NCBI GenBank assembly: GCA_032988165.1
Contig: JANTQF010000006.1
Coordinates: 186,001 to 250,000, forward strand
Source of the DNA: Emmonsiellopsis sp. PD_33
Taxonomy: Eukaryota; Ascomycota; Eurotiomycetes; Onygenales; Ajellomycetaceae
DNA length: 64,000 nucleotides
Direction of reading: 5' to 3'
The translations under genes were made by a program, and so were the position numbers. Under the pieces are notes generated by a model that searched no databases, was not told the origin of the DNA, and saw nothing but the letters and a program-made list of their open reading frames with translations. Positions 1-11,754 of the stretch are shown here, piece by piece (the stretch's first letter is position 1; each line of letters starts with the position of its first letter).

Positions 1-1130
1 GCACTATCAATCTTTAAGAATGCCTTAATCTTGGGCATCATCTACTCACATAGTATGCCCTGCAACATCATGCTATTTGATCACATAGTGAGGATGGAAT
101 GAATGCTTAACTTGTATGCATCTACAAAAAATAGTAGTAATATTTGAAGGCACAATGAATGTTAAATTATATTAGCAGCAAATATATAACAGTAATGTAT
201 CTGTAGATCCTCTGAGTTCTACCCTACCTCTTATTATCTACTTTTAAACTCATTTGTTTTTACTGGGACTTATAATTATAGTGCATCATGTAATTAATGA
301 TGTTTTCTATAGATAATGGCTCTTCTTGACTTGGCAGTTCTGATGTGTCTGGGTTGAAGGAATATTGATCTCATTATATGTAGTATGAGGACTTAGACCA
401 CATCTCTCAGCTTAAGTCAGGCTGCCCTGCTAGTGGAGAGTTGATATTACTACTATTAAATAAAATATAAAATTCATGTTACACTCAGCTGGGTTCAAAT
501 CCTGAACTGTTATATTCTGTGCAGTAAAAAGTTATCTTCCTTCTCAGTGTAATCAATTTAACACTGACAAGAATGACAATGTTAGTATGATCTTAAAGTA
601 TGTTTTTATGGCTAGTTCTTGTGACTTTATTCAAGTTGCTATCTGCCAGTGGGTGTTGTGCAAACTGGTTGATGTGGCATTACTGTGGTAGTAATAAATA
701 TTGACTATCAGTAGGGGATATAAATTATATATATATTTTGTCACATCTATAATCAAGCATGTCACCACATCACAGCCATATAATTCTGCCATCAAAACCT
801 GTGTATTTAGCATGCATTAGCTTTTCAATAGAACTTGTAACATATTTCACAATGGGATCACATTGTATTATCAAGATTTAATGTGTTTTGATCAAAAAAT
901 AAGCTATCTGAATAAATAATGCTAAACAGTGATAGATGTATAGATACTTATATAATTAACTCATTAAAATCATTCTTATGGATTTATTAACCTCAGTAGC
1001 TAACTAATCTATGTGAACATGGAAGTCATATGATCTAACCACCCCTTAAGGTGATAGTCTAGGTTTGAACCCAAGCATGCAGCTACTTATTTTTTTTTTA
1101 CTGACCTGCCTAAATAAATACCAGTATGCA
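1..1130. other. AT-rich sequence without recognisable gene
   Basis: No coding frame, element boundary or RNA gene could be recognised. The short open frames here are scattered and show no family motif. One copy of the dispersed AGCTTAAG palindrome lies near 404-420, followed by the segment GGCTGCCCTGCT, which recurs after the palindrome near 1261. This suggests both points belong to the same old repeat. Confidence 0.5.
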
Positions 1131-1149
1131 TTATAACTCAAATAATAGC

Positions 1150-1340
1150 ACATTCCTCAGTTTAAGCTGATGAGCAGGAAAGGAACATATTCCTTGACTT
1201 AAGTCAGCAGAGCACTTAAATAATACTTTAGCCTGCATATCAGTTGAGAGGAGTATATTCCTCAGCTTAAGCCAGGCTGCCCTGCTCAGCTTAAGCTGAG
1301 GAATGTGTTCCTTTCCTACTTATCAGCTTAAGCTGAGGAA
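1150..1340. repeat. Cluster of AGCTTAAGCT palindromes
   Basis: Five variants of one palindrome (full form CTCAGCTTAAGCTGAG) lie within 190 bases, at about 1154-1170, 1194-1210, 1261-1274, 1284-1301 and 1323-1339. Several are followed by GAATGTG. More copies occur singly out to about 11.3 kb (404, 5094, 5186, 5895, 7392, 9006, 9355, 9540, 11309), and I saw none in the later retrotransposons. The role is unknown. Subterminal binding sites of the neighbouring Plavaka-type transposon are one possibility. Confidence 0.7.
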
Positions 1341-2000
1341 TGTGCTTCTCATAACTCCTTATTATTCATTATCTGAATCTATTAAACTGCTGTTTAAGTT
1401 ACCATTCAATTCATCTGAAATGTTATCTTTATCTAAGTCACTATCCTTCTCATCCTTCTCATCTATGTTGCTCTCTTCATCCTCCACTTCCTCTCTGATA
1501 CTGACTTTTAACTGGGTTAACTATTTATTTGTTGCCTGAAGTCTATCTTCTAACCACATTTCACTATACAAACTATTGTATTAGTCCCAGTCAATATAAT
1601 TATTAATATAGAATTGTTTGGTGGGGGATCTTGCATGCATATTATTAAGCTGTGTTGGAATAAGGTGAGTACCTTGCTGTATAGCCTCCACTGGATAGAA
1701 ATGATACTTTCATAGGCAATCCAGATTATTATCTGATAGATTGGGCTCTGAGTCTGCATATATCTCCACTTCATACATGCCATGAACATCATGCAGCTTC
1801 CTGGAACACAGTCAGAGGACATTAATAAGTGCCCTAGTATAGTATGTGTTCCTGTTTTGGTTGGGGATCCTTCTGTCCTTCTTCACTTGAACATCAGGAT
1901 CAATCACAGTTGATATCAGTAAGAGCTGGTTAACCATCTGCCCTTAAAAAGGTGCATCTCTCATCTTGTTTCTATTACCAGCCTTTTCATCAGTTAATCA
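1341..2000. other. No recognisable feature
   Basis: A minus-strand frame of 90 codons (1550-1822) is open but has no motif I recognise. It may be the decayed tail of the Plavaka-type element that lies just to the right on the same strand. Nothing else is supported here. Confidence 0.35.
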
Positions 2001-4320
2001 GACATAGTCTTGCTGCCATCTGCTAAGTGCCCCTTGCCATGCAGGTATGCATTGAATCTTCTCCTTAATAAGGTGATCTATGTCAGATGGATCTCATCCA
2101 TCCTGTTTTCATGTAGTGACCAATTCATGTACCTGTACATGATAGTCAAGTATTGATTGTAATGTAGGGTATCAGTCCTTTATGCCAGTGAGCTGAAAAC
2201 ACCTGTCTGCAATATAAATCAACAATGCATTCAGAAAAACCTTCTTAAGATGACTCAGTCTCTTCACTATCTCTCTCACTGTTGTGATGTGATGTGCCAG
2301 TGATCAGTGATGGTTTGCTTCTGATAGATGCCATGATATTTTCTGTAAGTTCATAGCTGTTAATGTAGTGCCAGTGGTAAGCTTTATTCCAAGTTAATCT
2401 TCAGCTATAAGTATACTTAGGCTGATGATATTAGTATGAAATAATATGTTCTCTGACTCTAACATATGTATATGCTATTGACTGTGTTTGATCAGCTGCC
2501 ATTCATTGCCAACATATTTGTTGATATTACAGTAATAGGCCTTTACATGGTATTTGTGGCTAGTCTCACTGTGCTCAGTATTGAAGCCATTCAGGGTTCC
2601 ATATTTATGAATGAACTTAATATAGTGGATAAGGACATGAAATTTTATAAAGTTGAAGTGGCTAACTTTATGTAGGTGACATTTCTTACAAGATATATGA
2701 TAATAATGAAATGCCCATTTGAGAGTGTCAATTCATTTCAAGATATTCTTTAAGTACCTCAGGGTTTCATCATCATGGGAGTAGTACTGCACACAGAATA
2801 GAAAGTTGACCACAGCACAGGCATATAGGAGAATAGGTTGCAAATAATGGAGCAGTAAAGGGGTAATAACTAAGATTAACTGTTGTGATAGGGCCTTACA
2901 CTGTAACTCAGACCACTATTTAAAGTAGCTGAAGTTGATAAAATGCTAAAAATCTAAATAGTGAGAAATATAATTAAATTGATCATCAAGCTGTTTAGTT
3001 CCACCTACTTGAGATATTAATAGGGCTTTCTGATTTTTAGTTCATCATGTAGGTTTGATAGGGTTCATCACCATTTCCTAGAGTCATTCAACTAGGTATT
3101 AAACTATGCTCTTAAGTAACTAGTGGAGAATATCAATCATCATTGCTTCATGAATATTAATTTGTGAGTGGCACCAGGCAAAGGAGTTGATGTTATGAAC
3201 TACCATGTCAGAATTAATGGATAAGAAATCATTCTGCTGCTGCCAAATCTGGTCCTGCATCTATCTATATGTGTGTGTTGGAAAGACCTTCAACAGATCT
3301 TGATGCTCTGAAGAGGGAACAAGGCAGATTGAACAGTGTCTGTTGTTTTTTATACCAGTAATTAAGACTTACTCTTCATAGTCAGTCATGAATTTAGCTA
3401 ATACTGGGAAGCAGTATTAAACATAACCATCAGCACATTCAATAAACATGTTAGTTATACCTAAGGTCTCAATAGCTACAGCATCATTAGTACCTGCTAG
3501 TGGGATATTAGTAGTAAGACTTACATTTAAGTATCTCAGCCATACAAGTATGATAAAGCCTGGTCTTTATGACATGGTCAATCTTCTTAACAATAGGAAG
3601 ATAGGCAATCTTTTGAAGACTAATTGTCTTTTGTGCACAGCAAATCTTATGTGGAAGATTTCCAATGGTAAAGTAAATAGGCCAAGATACCTGGTCTCCA
3701 TGATGCATGGAGAGCTGTGTCTTATCAGACACAAAGATCAATGGAATTAGTGTGGAAGAGGCTGGAAGTTTTTGTTGCATATGCCACTACCAGTTGGCTG
3801 TATGCATCTCAGTATATATTTATTAGTTTGACTCCAAGAACTGTCATATAGGTGCATATTGTAGGACATCCTTGAATGGAAGATGTCCAAGTAATCAGTA
3901 AATAACATTATTTACTCTCTGGTGAGAGAGAGTGGCTTTAATTATGATTCCATTAGTGGATGTTATAGAAATCAGAGTGTCAATAAATTCATCACTTTGT
4001 GCATTGTTGGTCATTAAGCCCCCATTAATGATATTATGGAACTATTAGGCAGTGCAGAAGGAGAGTCTATCAGTGATGATATGAAGATAGAGTGATATGA
4101 GAAATCAATTGATAGCCCTACTTGAAAGTTCATCATTCAGAAAGAACTGTGCAATATCATATTTCACTTCACTTTTAAAGCCCCCATACTGAGCTGTTGT
4201 TATTCTGGTGGAGGCATCAGATATCATATTAAAATAACCAGGAACTAGGCAACCAGCCAGTTGTTTTAAGAGAGATTCATATGTAATAATATAGGCATTT
4301 GAAACTGAGGTTTGCATGGC
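2000..4320 (-). pseudogene. Plavaka-type (CACTA-related) transposase, decayed
   Basis: The minus strand reads as a Plavaka-family DDE transposase when stop codons are ignored. In order, from high to low coordinates, come a tract near 3790-3860 with EMHTANWYWW, then the family signature FVSDKTQLSMHHGDQVSWPI followed by YFTIGNLP (about 3650-3750), a DILHQL box (about 3090-3110, usually DLLHQLHKG), and the C-terminal tract FNTEHSETSHKY (about 2560-2600) followed by EWQL. The spacing agrees with the usual family layout. Only the 3508-3780 part is still open for 90 codons; elsewhere stops are frequent. The N-terminal zinc finger and the terminal inverted repeats were not found. The product would be a cut-and-paste transposase acting in the nucleus; this copy is dead. 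The limits are approximate. Confidence 0.82.
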
Positions 4321-5250
4321 TCAAGGAGGTGGCAATGAGATAAAGAAGGGCACATTGAGATTTAACTCAGAGGATAGTGGCTAGTAGTAGATGCTGAGGA
4401 TTTAGCAAGCTGCCTGTGATTTATAATAGTAATATAACTGAAGATTTAATATCTACCTCATCTACTTTCAAAATGTCTATTGGGGTTGGAGTGGTAATAT
4501 GATCCAGATCTAAACCACCATCTAGCTTGGGTGCCTTATATGGGATGTCATTAGATGGCAAAGCAGTAAGAGCATGTTCTGTGAGGGCTTGTATAGGGGC
4601 CACAGAGGAGGTAGGAGTTTGGCTTGTAGCTAACACTATTTCTAATATTTATCTTACTTGGATGGTTACTGTGCATTTCTGCTGATGTCAACTAAGGCTA
4701 CTCTAGCTGTTGACTGGCCATTAGCAATGTGGGCAGGCATACATATATGCAGAGTTCTTCTTCATAGTAAGAGGATAGAAGGTTTAGAATATGAAGGGAT
4801 TACTTTGTGCCATTCAGTCTGAAGATTATCTGATTTCTGAGGTCACATGGCAATTAGCTTTCCTACTTAGGCCTAGTATAGTTAAGTGGTTGGAGAGGCA
4901 CTAATAAAAAGAATCAGAAATAACATTTTCTTGACATATTAACTAAGTTATGTATTGAAAAAACAGGCATCTTCATATTGAAGGCATCTCCACATTGGAG
5001 GCATCTCATTGTTGAAGAAAAAACAAGTAAAGGACACAACAGGAAAGAAATTGGAGAAAGAGATAAGAAGGGTACTTGAAGGAAGAGTATAGAGCTCAGC
5101 TTAAACTGGGTAGATAATAGGAAATTTGAAGAAATTCAAGTAACAGAACATTACTTAACACTGGGGGTGAGAAGGAACAGCACAGAGCTCAGCTTAAGCT
5201 AAGCATCTAATAGAAAGAAATGGGAGAAAGGAACCAGAGACATGTAAATT
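4321..5250. other. Linker between Plavaka-type and SNF2-type pseudogenes
   Basis: Low-information sequence holding one 71-codon minus-strand open frame (4421-4636), rich in Pro, Thr and Ser, that could be a disordered N-terminal stretch of the transposase. Two AGCTTAAGCT palindromes occur, near 5094-5109 and 5186-5204. No motif allows assignment to either neighbour. Confidence 0.4.
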
Positions 5251-8200
5251 AGTTACACAGAGAACTAGTAGAGAGACAAACTTTACAAACTAGATTATAT
5301 TGGGTTGTAAGGTCATCTGCACCTTCAGGAGCCCTAGTAGGGGTAAATTTTGCCTTTTTAGTAGAAGGTTGTTTCTTGTGGGTGGAGGTAGATTAGCAGC
5401 AGGAGAACTTAGAGAAGCTGAGGAGAGAGTTACTGCTGATTAGAGTAGCTTGATGTAAGTTAGAGGAGTACAGACTTAATTGGGGAGGTGAAGATAATTG
5501 TGATGAATCTATCTCAGAATCATTAATATTACTAGTAGGTGTGGGGTGGATAGGTATTCAAGGGTTTTGCAATGAGTTCATGTCAGAGTTACTAATGCTA
5601 CTACTATGTCTTAAGGGACTTAGTCTGGGAGGAAGGGGGCAGACCAGTGTTTAAGTATTTTTTAATAGAAACTGGAGGGCAAGGGTTTTCTTCAAATGGG
5701 AGATGGGATTGAGGGTTACTGTTGCATTTAAACATTTTATGTCATTCACCTGGGCAATACTTAAGCTAAGATTCTCAATGTTTCCCCATGGCAGCTAGGA
5801 CTCTTACTGGCTAAATATATGTTAAATATATTTAGCTGCTCTGCACTTAATTGTGTGTTCAAGCTTGTTAGAATCAGAAGATGTAGAGCACTCTTCTTAG
5901 CTTAAGCTAAGCTTTACACTGATATTAGTAAACACAGCAGGCCCCTACATGATCAGCTGAGATGTAAACTTTGCTGAGGCTTTAGCCTCAATAAATTAGT
6001 TGAAGAAGTTGGCTGTAGATAATATTTATATCCATTGTTAAGCTACCTAGTTAATCTGATGTACTTAGTGGAGTGCTTGCAGAGTATCATTACTGTTGGT
6101 GGGCAGCTTGAGGAGAATAACATCTGAATAGGTGTAGTGTAAATTTAAATTTATTGCATTCATTCTGTAACTCAAGATTAAGATCTTCATTACATGATAT
6201 GAGTCATTAAAGTTCTCAATAACCTCCATGCACTCATGGCCTGATATGGATGATTTTATCACACCAACTTCCACATTGAAAAGCATTATAAATAACTCTG
6301 TCTGATACTAGAGCATAGGAAAATGGCAAAAGACAAGTAATTCTCATTGGGATTTAATGACCACTTCATTTATAATCAACAGTAAATGCAGAAACTTTAG
6401 CATTAGTTAACAGAGAAGGCTTGCAACCCACAATTAATCAGGAGAGAGGAAGGAGATTAAAGGGTCAGTAATGATCTTTAATAGGAATCATAAGGCTCTA
6501 TCTCTAACTTTCTATCTCCACTTCATGATATCTCCAGCCAGATTGCCTTCATTCTTGATGGAGGTTGCTTGGAAAAGGTGGGGGAGAGTGAGTAAGAAGG
6601 TAGCATGACACAGTTGACAGTAAATAGACATATTAAATTTACTGAGGGTAATATCAGTAATATTACTCACAGATGAGGATTTATCAGTGGCAGTGGGGGT
6701 AGAACTCTTGATCTGTAGATGTAGCACTAGACTGCTATGCACTGCATAATATTCTGTAAGTTGTTTAATCTGGAACAGACAATCAACTGTCACCACTATA
6801 TACAGTGAGATATGCCCACTAATAACTACTATTCTGTCATGGGTCTCTAGGTCCTGTGTAATTGCAGTTGACATGAATGAACCCATGGTTTGACAGAGCA
6901 TGATCTAATTTAAGATCTTGAGGATGCTATTGAGAGCATACTTGTGCATGAGAGTCCCATTAGAGGTGAAGAGTTTGCAGAATAGGAGAGGGTTGAGGAT
7001 GTAGAGATGATTATGTTCATGCTTAGTGACTTACTCATATTTAGTGAGAGGATCTTTAATTTACTAATAATTAACTGAGCCCATCACATCTGGATCATAT
7101 GAGAGTGACAGCAGGCCAAGTAGATCAATGATGTGATTTGATATTGATATGTCTGTTATAAAAAGTTAGCTGTTGTAGGGAATTTGGGTAATAGCCTGAT
7201 AAATTTAGATTTATACATTCTTAATAGCATGTGATTCATCCATCAACATCATGCCAAATGGGACATCTTTTGGCCACAGTGACTATATAGACTCTTTTAT
7301 TGGATTGATTTCCTCATATGTGTTAAGTATATCAACAAGGTGATCCTCTTCATTAGAATCTGGTGTGATAGTAGAGGCAGAGGGTAGCTGTGCTTGACTT
7401 AAGCTAAGTAAAGGGGTCTTTCATAACATACAGCAAGACCAGGTGGAGTATGAGGTTATTATTATGATCCTGCCTGAAGCTGGGTTGGACAGATCAATAT
7501 GTGTCATCAAATATCATAAATCTCTGTCTTTAATGATGAGTGAATGTTTTTGTGCATCTGAAATGCTGCTGAGACCAGCAGTGGAATAAAACACCTTTAA
7601 GTTGAAATGGCTGGGGAAATGCTTCTATATCTTATCTATCCACATGTAAATAAGATGGGATGGGACAAATATGATACATGGGAGGTATTAGGCTGTGTAG
7701 TGAAGATTGTTCATAAAATAAACCACATCTAATATTTGTATTATTTTACTGAGGCCCATTTCATCTGACAATATCACTGCATATTGATATTATAGGACAT
7801 TGACCATGGTGATAATGCTCATTACCTGCCATGCCATCAAAGAAAGATTGTTAATCATAGGTGAATTGGAGTTGAATCCAAGCATGAATGCTGATTATTT
7901 ATATAATAGGGGTTAGATCTCAGCAGAGTTTAAAAGCTCCCTGATTTTATGGGAAATTTCATTATCCTCTGGGTCAGATTGTTCTGGGTCAGAGTTGGTA
8001 GGGTTGGCCAGATCATCTAGTATGACAGAGTAAATGTTTTGAGGGGTCTGTTTGTTATGAAGTGTGAATATGTCTAGGACAGTAGATGTTAGATATGCAA
8101 TCAGGTGTGTTTCTTCATCTGATGTAAGATGCAGAAAATCTATATTTACAGTACCCTATTCTGCAACCTCTGACTTGATCATCTTGAGATTATTGGCTTT

Positions 8201-8935
8201 CTCAGGAATAGTATCCTCCTCACTGTTGGATTGATCAAATATTGGGCCAATGTATCCATACTATTGAATCAATGGTGTAAGGTCTGATGATTTCTAATAG
8301 ATATTAAGGTTTTGAAAGGAGTATTTGAGCTCTGTTTAATACTCTGGGAATTTGACCTTATCATTGTTCTGATTGTAATATATGTTAGGTCACTTACAGA
8401 TGAACTTCACAAGCTAAGTAAGGCCAAAAAGATGCTCTGGGTTCTCCTGAGGGTCTAAATGCATAGAGTCTGGGGTTAAGTGGGCAAGGATATCAATAAT
8501 ATGCACATATGTGACTAAAGCAGCCTTGTGCTGGCCTCTAATGAGGGTGAGGTTATTACTTTCCAGCACATCTTGCCATTTATGTTGAAATTCTATGTTA
8601 TTATAGAGCATCATAATATGTCCAACTTCAACATGACTACAGCTTTTATGATCAGGCCTAATATAACCATATGACTCTTTATGGAGATTGACAAACTGCT
8701 TTAGGATCATGTCAACACTGGGCTTTGAAAGCCAGTTGAGAAAGCTTGAAATGGTTGTGAACCCTAGATATCCAATGAGTAGTGGCCAGCTTGATTGCAG
8801 CTGATTGGGTTTCAAAAGCTTGATTTTCATGCCAGGGAACTTCAACCATATTAATGTTTTATTGGGGTCAGGGGGTTTTTGGGTTTGAGCCTTATTGGGT
8901 GCTATTTGCTTGTTGGGTACTAGAGTCTGGTGCAA
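5250..8935 (-). pseudogene. SNF2-family helicase-like ATPase, decayed
   Basis: Read on the minus strand, this is a Swi2/Snf2-type DNA translocase broken by stops. It begins with an open frame of 173 codons (8414-8935) with no known motif. Then come helicase motif I as SDEMGLSKIIQ (about 7750-7785; the normal GKT has become SKI), motif II as MDESHAIKN (about 7220-7250, normally DEAH), an open frame of 129 codons with a CxxC-like pair (6512-6901), and the C-terminal helicase lobe (6065-6286). That lobe holds ILSYRMNAINLNL (motif V) and, just past a stop, QALH.VHQIN (motif VI, normally QAIGRVHRIGQ). Family members remodel chromatin or act in DNA repair. The motif I change would prevent ATP binding. 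It lies on the same strand as, and upstream of, the Plavaka-type transposase, so it may be transposon cargo. A host gene relic is the alternative. Confidence 0.8.
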
Positions 8936-9354
8936 GATTAGAATAAGGTTGCAGTAGACAGCTTGGCACTGAGGGTGAGGCTAGAGGGAGCCAGATGAGT
9001 GGTAGTCTCAGCTTAAGCTCAGATCATGCTAGTTCAGATATGAATAAGTGCCCATTGGCATGGATGCTAACTAAGTGTACAGACATGGAACACAACTCAT
9101 CTTGATATTACTATTTGAATAGGTGCAGGTGCATATAAGGGAGGCTTTTGATGTGATTTTCCACTGGTTTTCTCACAAATAATTAGTTTTCCATGTACTC
9201 ACACATAAATTTGGGTGTAGGAGGTGGGAACAAACATTTGGGAGGTATGGGGTGGTAGAAAATATTAACATGCAGAAGCTGCACAGATGTCAGAGAGGTT
9301 ATAAAAAAGAGAGTTCAAAGTCATGATGAAAGGGTTAAATATGCACATGCTAAC
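8936..9354. other. No recognisable feature except one palindrome
   Basis: No coding signal was found. A CTCAGCTTAAGCT variant occurs near 9006-9022. The stretch lies upstream of the SNF2-type pseudogene and could contain its promoter, but no element can be pointed out. Confidence 0.4.
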
Positions 9355-9710
9355 TGAGCTTAAGCTGAGGAATGTAGCCACTGGCTCACTCACCTGTAAC
9401 TGATAGTGCCAGTGAATGTGTCAGGTTGATCAAATTTGTAGGGAAGGGTAGCTACTAGTATGAAAGGTTAATATTGAGACCCCAGTAAAGATTGATATAT
9501 AACTAGTAGAAGAGAGAGTCTTCTATATTTGAACCATTTGAGCTTAAGCTGAGGACTGTAGCCACTGGCTTACCCACTGACAGCCTGGGTGCTATTCAAA
9601 TTGGTAGAGAATGGTAGCTACTAATATCAAATGGTATGATCAAGAACACAGCAAAGGTCATATAGGGGGACAGAAGGTTATTTTGTGTTTGAAATTTCCA
9701 TGGCACTAGG
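9355..9710. repeat. Two-unit direct repeat of about 185 bp headed by the palindrome
   Basis: Two imperfect units start at 9355 and 9540. Each begins with GAGCTTAAGCTGAGGA followed by TGTAGCCACTGGCT, and each holds the later words GGTAGCTACTA and CAGCAAAG or CAGTAAAG in the same order. The spacing of about 185 bp and the shared word order show a tandem duplication of a non-coding unit. Unit ends are approximate. Confidence 0.65.
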
Positions 9711-11754
9711 GCATCATGGAGATATATGTACTATTTATTAACAAAGCAAGATGATAGTATTAAGAGCACTATGGTCATTCAAGTTCTATAAGGAATTATT
9801 CTTATAACCCCTTCATAACTGCAAATCAAAAGAAATATAGAATACTGAGATGAAGCAAATAGCATATAATAGAAGACTATTTTCATAGTCTTTATTATTC
9901 CTCTTTATGTAAATGATCAACAATGATTTAGTATGAAGTACTAGAGTAAGTATAATGATCTTAGATAATGAAACAAATATCTCTTTACTTACTATATCAT
10001 TATCTGTGGCTATCTATGGAAGGGGATTCTTTTTAACAGGGTTCTTTCACATGTTCATGTTGCATGGAAGTGGCCTGTTTGCCTAATCAGAGTTCATTCC
10101 TGCCTGTGCACATGTAGCCCAGTAATTTCCCTAGTAGCTCTGCAAGCTCTCAGCTTCACACTCCTCCTCATAAAGTATCTATAGCCTGTACAAAGAATAT
10201 CCATCCCTATATTCATTATAATCTGAGGGCTCATTTAGCTCTTTATCAGAGGACTCATCCAACACTGAAACACTAACTCCTGATAGTCATTAAGAGGCTG
10301 GCTTGGCATGCTATTATTCATCCATTTTGCACTGCAGTCTGTTGCAGGCATTGAGGGCCATAATTCATAGACTATTAAGATTATATCAATCAGGATATCT
10401 GATATAGAATGAAAGTTAAATATTGATTTTGATCCATAAAAACTTGATTACCTTCTTGCTGACCTGATGAATACAATTCATCACTGTAGAGGCATCCTTG
10501 ATGTAGTTCTGCTAATCAAATATTATCTTCCTTAGGTGATGAAATCATGAGAAGTTCCATTCACTATAGAGTTACTTACTGAGAGAATCAAAAAATGTCT
10601 TGAAGTATTCTTATGATGACTTGAGGTATGAATTGTATGATAATTTTGGAAAGAGTTTATTATGTTCAAGATGTTGTTCTGCATTCTGTGTCAGTCATCC
10701 CAAGGGTTTACTGGGTGTTAAATGCAATTAACATATGCTCATACTGATTGATTATGTTTTCCAGTAATTGAATGTATTCTACTTGGTGATGTAATGTGAA
10801 TGCAAGCATGATGTTTAGCTTAGTAAACTGATAGTAGTAGAGTAGGATTTCTCATTTGATTCTACAAGCTTGGCAATTAGAATTACAGCCATGTTCTATG
10901 TGCCTATTAGTAACTAGTGGTATCAGAGAAGATGTGTGAATATAAACTGTAGTACCTTACATAACCACATGTCTTATGTCATTAAAGGCATTATACTGGA
11001 ATCACTCCTCATCAGTTGCAAAATCCTCTCAGGTAGGGGATGCCATGGCAGAGGTGGCCAATCAGCAATGTGCAGCTTTGAAGGGTAAGAATATGGGAGG
11101 ATGGCACTGACTGGCAGTTGAGATAGAGTAAGTAGGTTTGTGATGGTGGATGAGGAAGAAGTGTGGGGTAGAGTGATCAGAGGATTGACTGAATAAACTA
11201 ACTACTAATAGGATCATATGTAGCTCTGGGTTGGCTGAATAAACCATCAGCTGGTCTCATGATATGCTGCTCTGGTGACTATGAGTCATATAATCACTGA
11301 AGAGAGATCTCAGCTTAAGCTAAGAGCAGCCAGTCTGGAGTCTCTGGACATGTCATTAAATTCAAGTGCAGAGTAAGTAAACAATTATGACTAACTTACT
11401 GAGCAACAACTGGGTGTGCTGAGCAGCCCTGAGCTGGCTTTGAGCATGATTGCTAGAAATCTGAGTGTGCATGCTATATAATCAATGCACTGAGTAGGAT
11501 CTAAGCTTGGTGCAGAGCATGCCCCTCAGGCTGGAGCACTCATGCAGGGCAGGCTAAAATAGAGCTAGCACAGAGAATAGCCACTCAGACTGAGGTAAGA
11601 TGTGTGGCATATGTCAGATCATAGCAAGCTAAATATACTAGAGGCTGGATAAGGGCTAGCCCAGTGCACACCCCATATAATCAAGGTAATATAGCCAGTA
11701 ATGTCAGTAAGTCCAGGCTGAAGGTTTCTGAGCTAAATAAATATTTTGCTGATG
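9711..11754. other. Unassigned decayed sequence
   Basis: No family could be recognised. The minus strand between about 10.3 and 11.0 kb shows stretches of protein-like sequence interrupted by stops (for example LRKIIFD and IKDASTVMNCIHQVSK), so an old coding region is possible. A 61-codon minus frame at 11062-11247 has no motif. One palindrome copy occurs near 11309-11325. Between 11.4 and 11.75 kb the sequence is rich in TG and CA, as expected from a formerly GC-rich region after loss of CpG. Confidence 0.35.

Noticed and set aside
2466..2675. 69-codon plus-strand open frame
   Set aside because: It overlaps the minus-strand Plavaka-type C-terminal motif (FNTEHSETSHKY) and is its shadow.
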